This document shows, one piece after another, positions 59,343 to 64,000 of a stretch of 64,000 nucleotides of DNA. Numbering within the stretch: the stretch's first letter is position 1; each line of letters starts with the position of its first letter. This stretch comes from Parapedobacter sp964498395 (GTDB lineage: Bacteria; Bacteroidota; Bacteroidia; Sphingobacteriales; Sphingobacteriaceae), in the NCBI GenBank assembly GCA_964498395.1, contig CAZCHE010000003.1, positions 124,001 to 188,000 on the forward strand. Reading direction: 5' to 3'. The notes under the pieces are model-generated. The model made no database searches, was not told the DNA's origin, and saw only the letters and a list, made by a program, of their open reading frames with translations. The position numbers were made by a program, and so were the translations under genes.

Positions 59343-62300
59343 TTAAAAGTTTATGTTAACACCCAGTGAATATGTCTTCGCTGCAGGTGCCGAATAAAAA
59401 TCAATACCGCGAGCTGCTTGGGTACTGCCAGCATCGCTCCGTGCTTCTGGATCGTAACCATCATAGTTGGTAAATGTAAGCAGGTTAAATCCAGAGAAAT
59501 ACACACGTAGCTTACTTAGCCCCATTTTTTGTGCTGCTTGTTGCGGTATCGTATAACCCACGCTCAAATTCCGTAACCGAATGAAATTAGCCTCTTGCAG
59601 GTACCGTGTTGAGCTGGCCGTTCCATTACCATCCAAGAACCTGGCTTGAGGTACATCTGTAATATCACCTGGATTCTGCCACCTTCTCATTTGGTCGCGT
59701 GATTGATTATCCAAATAATCTCCATTGGATGATTGGTACCTTCCTCCGGCATTAAAAATGCTGGCACCCCATTCACCCTGGAATGTAAAGCCGAAGTCAA
59801 CCCCTTTGTAAACAATCGTATTGGTGAGGCCCCCAACCCATTCAGGAATTGGCGAACCTGCCACGATGCGACTCGCTTCGTTTGGATTATTTGTCGTTTC
59901 CCTACCTGAATTTTCCGAATTGATATAGTAGAGTGCATCTCCGTTATTTGGATCAACCCCAGCGTACTCCAAAACATAGAACGCATTTATCGGTTCTCCT
60001 TCCCTCAAGATGTTCTCACCTGTGATAACATCCGCGCTATTGGGAAGTTCCTTGACTCGATTTTTATTTTGAGAGATATTGAAACTGGTATTCCAAGTAA
60101 ACCTATCCTTCACGATATTCTTGGTATTCAATACAAACTCAATCCCTTTATTCTCCATCAAACCGATATTGCGTGTGATAGTAGCGAATCCGGAGGTTCC
60201 GGGCAGCGGCACATCAAACAATAATCCATCTGACCGTTTGATGTAGTAATCTATTTCACCAGATATACGGTTATTCAGGAAACCGTAATCAATACCGATA
60301 TCATATTGTTCTACACTTTCCCAAGTCAAAAATGAATTGGCTGGCTGGCTAGGCAATATACCCGAACGCTGATTGTATGAAGTACCGGTATACAGCCCGA
60401 GCGATGCAAAATCGTCAATTTCGGCATTACCCGACTGCCCCCAGCTCGCACGCAATTTCAAGAAAGATAGCACATTAGATTCACGGAGAAAATTCTCTTC
60501 GGAGAGTATCCAACCGGCAGACACCGCAGAGAACGTACCATAACGCACATTAGCGCCAAAGCGAGACGAGCCATCTCGCCTAATACTGGCTTTAAGCAGG
60601 TATCGATCTTTCAATGAATATGTTCCCCTAGCAAAATAAGACAGGAAATTATTTTGCGTGACCGTTCCATTACCTGCGGTGATTTCTGCTGCGCTACCAA
60701 TGGTCTGAAAATCATCCGTGGGAAATTCAATGCCCGTCACACTTTGAAAACGTCTGCGAATATCATTGAATTCCATACCAGCCACCACTTCCACATCGTG
60801 TATCGTATTGAAATTTTGAGAGAACGTAAAATAATTACTGGTAATATAGGATTCCGTTCCCACGCTGGAAGCATACCCCTCCCCGTTCGTGGATTGGAAA
60901 GGAGCCAATCTCCCAGTGTACCTGTCTTCTGTTTGGTAATAAAGGTCGTAACCGAAATCCGTATTAAATTTTAGATATGGTAAGAAGCGATATTCACCAA
61001 ATGCTTTTCCAGTTACTCTCCTAATATTAGTATTAAAAAATGAATGTTTATCCTGCAACAAGAAATTGGCATATAACGTATTGGGATTGGGGTCGCCGTT
61101 TTCCAAGTAGGCTGCCGAAAGCGCTGGCTGCGCAATAGCTTGAAAAGGCGTCACAAACGCATTGTCATTGGCGATCCGGTCAATACCTGTCTTTGAAAAA
61201 CTCAAATTAGCTCCCCCAGTGAATTTATCGTTAAATTTGTGGGTTACGTTCACTCGTGAGGTGATTCGGTCTAAGTTATTACCTCTGACAATTCCGTTCG
61301 TCTTATTATAGGCACCTGAGAAAAAATAAGAAGTCTTATCATTCCCTCCGGAGAAAGAGAGGTCGGCATCCATGACGCTACCATTTTGAAAAGCCAAATC
61401 CTGCCAATTCGTATTGTTCAATTGACCATTTCTCCAATCAGCATCACCCGCCAAAAAATCAAATTGTTCTTCGATGTAATCAATCTTGTCTTCCATCGTA
61501 AAACCAAGTTCGTCCAAATATTCCGAATTACGCACTGCTTCTGTCATCAATTCGATATATTCGCTTGCACTTAACCACTCGCGTTTATTGGTCGGTTGAC
61601 TTCCTCCGTATGAGATATTAGCAGAAATATTATTGGCCCCAGATTTTCCTCTTTTGGTTGTGATAATGACTACACCGTTTGCACCCCTCGAACCATAGAT
61701 GGCTGCTGCGGAAGCGTCCTTTAAGATATCGATGGATTCAATTTCATTCGGGCTTAACGTAAGCAAAGGGTTTTGCGGAGCCGTATTATTAGATTCATCC
61801 CGGTTAATCAATGGCATGCCATCCAATACATACAAAGGTTCGGAACCAGCACTGATACTCGCCACCCCCCGCACACGTATACTGATTCCCCCTTCCACTT
61901 TACCATTGGTTTGTGTGACCTGTACACCAGCAGCCTTACCTGCCAAGGTATTCTGGAAACCCGGCGAAGGGATTTCAGAAATATCAGCAGATGTCAACTG
62001 TGCAATATTATCCGTCAATTTCCGCTTACTTTGAGTACCGTAACCTACCACGATTACTTCATCCAAATTAGAAGTAGCTGTAAGCATACTCACCTCAATG
62101 ACATTATTCTCACCAACAACACGTTCTTCCGTAGTTAAACCAATATAGCTAAATACAAGTACCTGTCCGGCTACTGCTTCGATAGAATATTGTCCTTCTG
62201 CATTAGACAACGTACTCAAGTTAGTGCCCCTAATGGCGATGTTCACGCCCGGCAAAGGGCTTCCCTCTGCATCGAGAACTCTACCCGTAATCGTTCTTTC

Positions 62301-62369
62301 CTGAGCAAAACCCAGAAAGGAACAAAAAACGAGCAATAATGCTAATAATTTGTGTTTGTGTGTGTTCAT
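59343..62369 (-). CDS. SusC/RagA family TonB-linked outer-membrane protein
   Basis: Outer-membrane TonB-dependent transporter of about 1008 residues. The signal peptide (LLALLLVFCSFLGFAQ) precedes a CarboxypepD_reg-like domain (TGRVLDAEGSPLPGVNIAIRG), the TonB box LDEVIVVGYGTQ, and a plug with RVRGVASIS, PLYVLDGMPL and IDILKDASAAAIYGSRGANG, the RagA signature. The barrel ends YSLGVNINF. ATG 62369 (MNTHKHK) is preferred over 62378. A full consensus promoter lies at 62411-62441. The partner susD follows. Confidence 0.95.
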   Translation of the reverse strand: MNTHKHKLLALLLVFCSFLGFAQERTITGRVLDAEGSPLPGVNIAIRGTNLSTLSNAEGQYSIEAVAGQVLVFSYIGLTTEERVVGENNVIEVSMLTATSNLDEVIVVGYGTQSKRKLTDNIAQLTSADISEIPSPGFQNTLAGKAAGVQVTQTNGKVEGGISIRVRGVASISAGSEPLYVLDGMPLINRDESNNTAPQNPLLTLSPNEIESIDILKDASAAAIYGSRGANGVVIITTKRGKSGANNISANISYGGSQPTNKREWLSASEYIELMTEAVRNSEYLDELGFTMEDKIDYIEEQFDFLAGDADWRNGQLNNTNWQDLAFQNGSVMDADLSFSGGNDKTSYFFSGAYNKTNGIVRGNNLDRITSRVNVTHKFNDKFTGGANLSFSKTGIDRIANDNAFVTPFQAIAQPALSAAYLENGDPNPNTLYANFLLQDKHSFFNTNIRRVTGKAFGEYRFLPYLKFNTDFGYDLYYQTEDRYTGRLAPFQSTNGEGYASSVGTESYITSNYFTFSQNFNTIHDVEVVAGMEFNDIRRRFQSVTGIEFPTDDFQTIGSAAEITAGNGTVTQNNFLSYFARGTYSLKDRYLLKASIRRDGSSRFGANVRYGTFSAVSAGWILSEENFLRESNVLSFLKLRASWGQSGNAEIDDFASLGLYTGTSYNQRSGILPSQPANSFLTWESVEQYDIGIDYGFLNNRISGEIDYYIKRSDGLLFDVPLPGTSGFATITRNIGLMENKGIEFVLNTKNIVKDRFTWNTSFNISQNKNRVKELPNSADVITGENILREGEPINAFYVLEYAGVDPNNGDALYYINSENSGRETTNNPNEASRIVAGSPIPEWVGGLTNTIVYKGVDFGFTFQGEWGASIFNAGGRYQSSNGDYLDNQSRDQMRRWQNPGDITDVPQARFLDGNGTASSTRYLQEANFIRLRNLSVGYTIPQQAAQKMGLSKLRVYFSGFNLLTFTNYDGYDPEARSDAGSTQAARGIDFYSAPAAKTYSLGVNINF

Positions 62370-62802
62370 AAAAGCCATTTTTAGACATCAACTAATGTAA
62401 AATATACGAACAAACGTACGCATTTTCCACAAAAACACCAACTCCACCTAAAAAAGCGGCCTTTTTGACGGGATTCCTCATAGCAATCAGACGGCATTCA
62501 TGAAAACGGATAAATACAGTCTATAAAGCATATCAAAATCAGTATTTCCCCTCTAATCAACACACCTTTCTCACATTCCCGGAAACCAAATCCTATTTTA
62601 AAAGATTGATGCAAACAATCGATACATGATGCTGGTGGCCTCGCATAAATTATGATTCGCATGCCGATGTTTTGCTTTTACGACCGTATGCATGATGAAT
62701 ATTTTGTATTTTTACCGCCTCCGATAAGCAGTGCCCGACCAGGTTCTTGCTGATTGGCAAATTAACGATAGCAGCAGGCAGTTTTTTACCCCTAAGAATT
62801 AC
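62370..62802. other. Divergent intergenic region between susC and parC
   Basis: About 430 bp. The susC promoter is at 62411-62441. For parC, TATTTTTA near 62708 is a weak -7 candidate. The rest shows no gene, RNA or repeat that I can support. Confidence 0.5.
62411..62441 (-). promoter_or_regulatory. Promoter of susC-susD (TTG-N20-TACGTTTG)
   Basis: Minus-strand TTG (62439-62441), 20-bp spacer and TACGTTTG (62411-62418): full consensus match, 41 bp before ATG 62369. A housekeeping-type promoter fits the absence of a local ECF sigma factor. Confidence 0.65.
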
Positions 62803-64000
62803 ATGAGCGACGAAACGAATCTGACACCCGAAGAAAACCAGGAGCACCTTTCAGAAGACACCCAATTGGGCAGCAGCCAGACCATCCCCCTGTCCGGGCT
62901 GTACGAAAACTGGTTTTTGGACTACGCTTCTTATGTTATCCTTGACCGCGCTGTGCCCCATATCAACGATGGGTTCAAGCCGGTACAACGCCGAATCCTG
63001 CATTCATTGAAAGAAATGGACGATGGGCGATTTAACAAAGCCGCCAACGTCATCGGTAATACCATGAAATACCATCCACATGGAGATGCCTCCATCGGGG
63101 ATGCCATGGTGCAAATCGGGCAAAAAAACTTATTGATCGATTGTCAGGGCAACTGGGGCGACCCCGTCACGGGCGACTCGGCCGCCGCACCGAGGTACAT
63201 CGAAGGTCGCTTATCGAAATTTGCCAATGAAGTAGTCTTTAATCCGGACACCACCGATTGGCAACTCAGCTACGACGGCCGAAACAGGGAACCAGTCACT
63301 TTTCCCGTCAAATTCCCCTTGCTGCTAGCACAGGGAGCGGAAGGCATTGCCGTGGGGCTGGCCACGAAAATTATGCCCCACAATTTCATCGAACTAATAG
63401 ACGGCTCCATCGAGGTACTACGTGGAGGAAGGCCCAACTTGATGCCCGACTTCCCGACCGGTGGATTAGCCGACTGCTCTGCGTATAACGAGGGGCAACG
63501 GGGGGGCAAAATACGGATACGGGCCAAAATCGAAGAGCGCGATAAGAAAACACTAGCTATCACTGAAACGCCTTACGGAACGACAACGGGGAGTCTGATA
63601 GACAGCATCGTGGCCGCCAATGAAAAAGGCAAGATCAAAATCAAAAAAATAGAAGATAACACGGCACAGCATGTCGAAATTATCATCCATCTTGCGGCAG
63701 GCATCTCACCGGATGTAACCATCGATGCCCTCTACGCATTTACCGCCTGCGAAGTATCTATATCACCCAATACCTGCGTGATCCGGAATGACAAACCTCA
63801 TTTCATGAGCGTAAATGACATTCTGGTAGAAAACACCAAACAAACCAAGACCCTACTCAAACAGGAACTCGAAATCAAGCTCCGTGAATTGCAAGAAAAG
63901 ATTTTTTTCAGCAGCCTGTTGAAGATTTTCATTCAAGAAGGGATGTATAAACATCCCGATTATGAAAATTCGGGAGATTTCAATACGGTCGTGCAAGTGC
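62803..64000 (+). CDS. parC: DNA topoisomerase IV subunit A, 3'-truncated by the window
   Basis: Type IIA topoisomerase A subunit that decatenates chromosomes. About 399 residues are in the window, with the frame open to the edge. The start YENWFLDYASYVILDRAVP, the DNA-gate helix NVIGNTMKYHPHGDASIGDAMV and the catalytic Tyr132 in AAAPRYIEGRLS are visible, followed by FPVKFPLLLAQGAEGIAVGLATKIMPHNF. The AAAPRYIE form and the short N-terminus resemble ParC of Bacteroidota more than GyrA. The C-terminal propeller lies beyond the window. Confidence 0.92.
   Translation, partial: MSDETNLTPEENQEHLSEDTQLGSSQTIPLSGLYENWFLDYASYVILDRAVPHINDGFKPVQRRILHSLKEMDDGRFNKAANVIGNTMKYHPHGDASIGDAMVQIGQKNLLIDCQGNWGDPVTGDSAAAPRYIEGRLSKFANEVVFNPDTTDWQLSYDGRNREPVTFPVKFPLLLAQGAEGIAVGLATKIMPHNFIELIDGSIEVLRGGRPNLMPDFPTGGLADCSAYNEGQRGGKIRIRAKIEERDKKTLAITETPYGTTTGSLIDSIVAANEKGKIKIKKIEDNTAQHVEIIIHLAAGISPDVTIDALYAFTACEVSISPNTCVIRNDKPHFMSVNDILVENTKQTKTLLKQELEIKLRELQEKIFFSSLLKIFIQEGMYKHPDYENSGDFNTVVQV

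Noticed and set aside
62650..62847. 65-codon minus-strand ORF upstream of and inside the start of parC
   Set aside because: No start context or homology; it overlaps the conserved N-terminus of parC on the other strand.
1..64000. tRNA, rRNA, tmRNA, CRISPR arrays, complete transposases and prophage genes
   Set aside because: Spacers were read on both strands for such features and none could be supported.

Overview
The window is chromosomal DNA from a member of the Bacteroidota, most likely family Sphingobacteriaceae (Parapedobacter/Olivibacter-like; the genus is a guess). The evidence is a SusC/SusD pair, a lipidated TamL outer-membrane protein, many lipobox proteins, Bacteroidota-type promoters (TTG, 19-21 bp, TAnnTTTG) that in several places decide the start codon, few Shine-Dalgarno sites, and a mid-40s percent GC content by eye. 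I found no rRNA, tRNA, CRISPR array or complete insertion sequence. About 48 protein genes are supported; the first (hybrid histidine kinase) and last (parC) run off the window.

Layout. 1-5.2 kb: 3' end of a hybrid histidine kinase, mazG, a fatty-acid desaturase, trpS and a deoxynucleoside kinase. 5.2-12.5 kb, all minus strand: an FKBP/aldo-keto reductase/exported TIM-barrel operon, a fosmidomycin-resistance-type MFS exporter, a DedA protein, and a translationally coupled glycosyltransferase-beta-glucosidase pair. 12.8-24.8 kb: a zinc-dependent phospholipase C/S1-P1 type protein, a collagen-like lipoprotein, a MocR regulator divergent from a BtuB-like TonB receptor, aquaporin, a beta-helix lipoprotein downstream of a large TonB receptor, and alanine dehydrogenase. 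25-27.7 kb: an ABC ATPase, a permease with a 55-residue His-rich loop and a DUF3299-like protein, probably metal (zinc) related. 27.9-33.1 kb: universal stress protein, then greA, HIT and dedA-ppa-corC-rsmE on the minus strand. 33.3-37.7 kb: a lipoprotein of the S9 peptidase family that has lost its catalytic Ser and His, followed by a histidine kinase and a response regulator. 38-41.8 kb: DUF4286-rmlC, then DUF983, a small membrane protein and an RluA enzyme. 40.4-44.1 kb: the methylcitrate cycle operon prpB-prpC-prpD. 44.2-50.4 kb: a second Usp, a CBS protein, rsmA-dehydrogenase, and gluconate permease/gluconokinase. 50.5-64 kb: a small membrane protein, tamL divergent from a SpoU methyltransferase, a CotH-kinase lipoprotein, an AT-rich orphan lipoprotein, a MITE-like inverted-repeat element, SusC/SusD and parC.

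How the genes work together. Most of the window is housekeeping (translation, nucleotide sanitation, rRNA modification) with carbon-source modules for propionate, gluconate and glycans. The most unusual unit is the pseudo-peptidase/kinase/regulator operon at 33.3-37.7 kb, where an enzyme-derived lipoprotein may act as the extracytoplasmic sensor for a two-component system. Secondary points of interest are the His-rich ABC cluster, the operator-like palindrome between mocR and the TonB receptor, a 77-78 bp tandem repeat array at 19.1-19.3 kb, a structured intergenic segment at 37.86-37.93 kb, and the AT-rich lipoprotein/MITE island at 56-58 kb.
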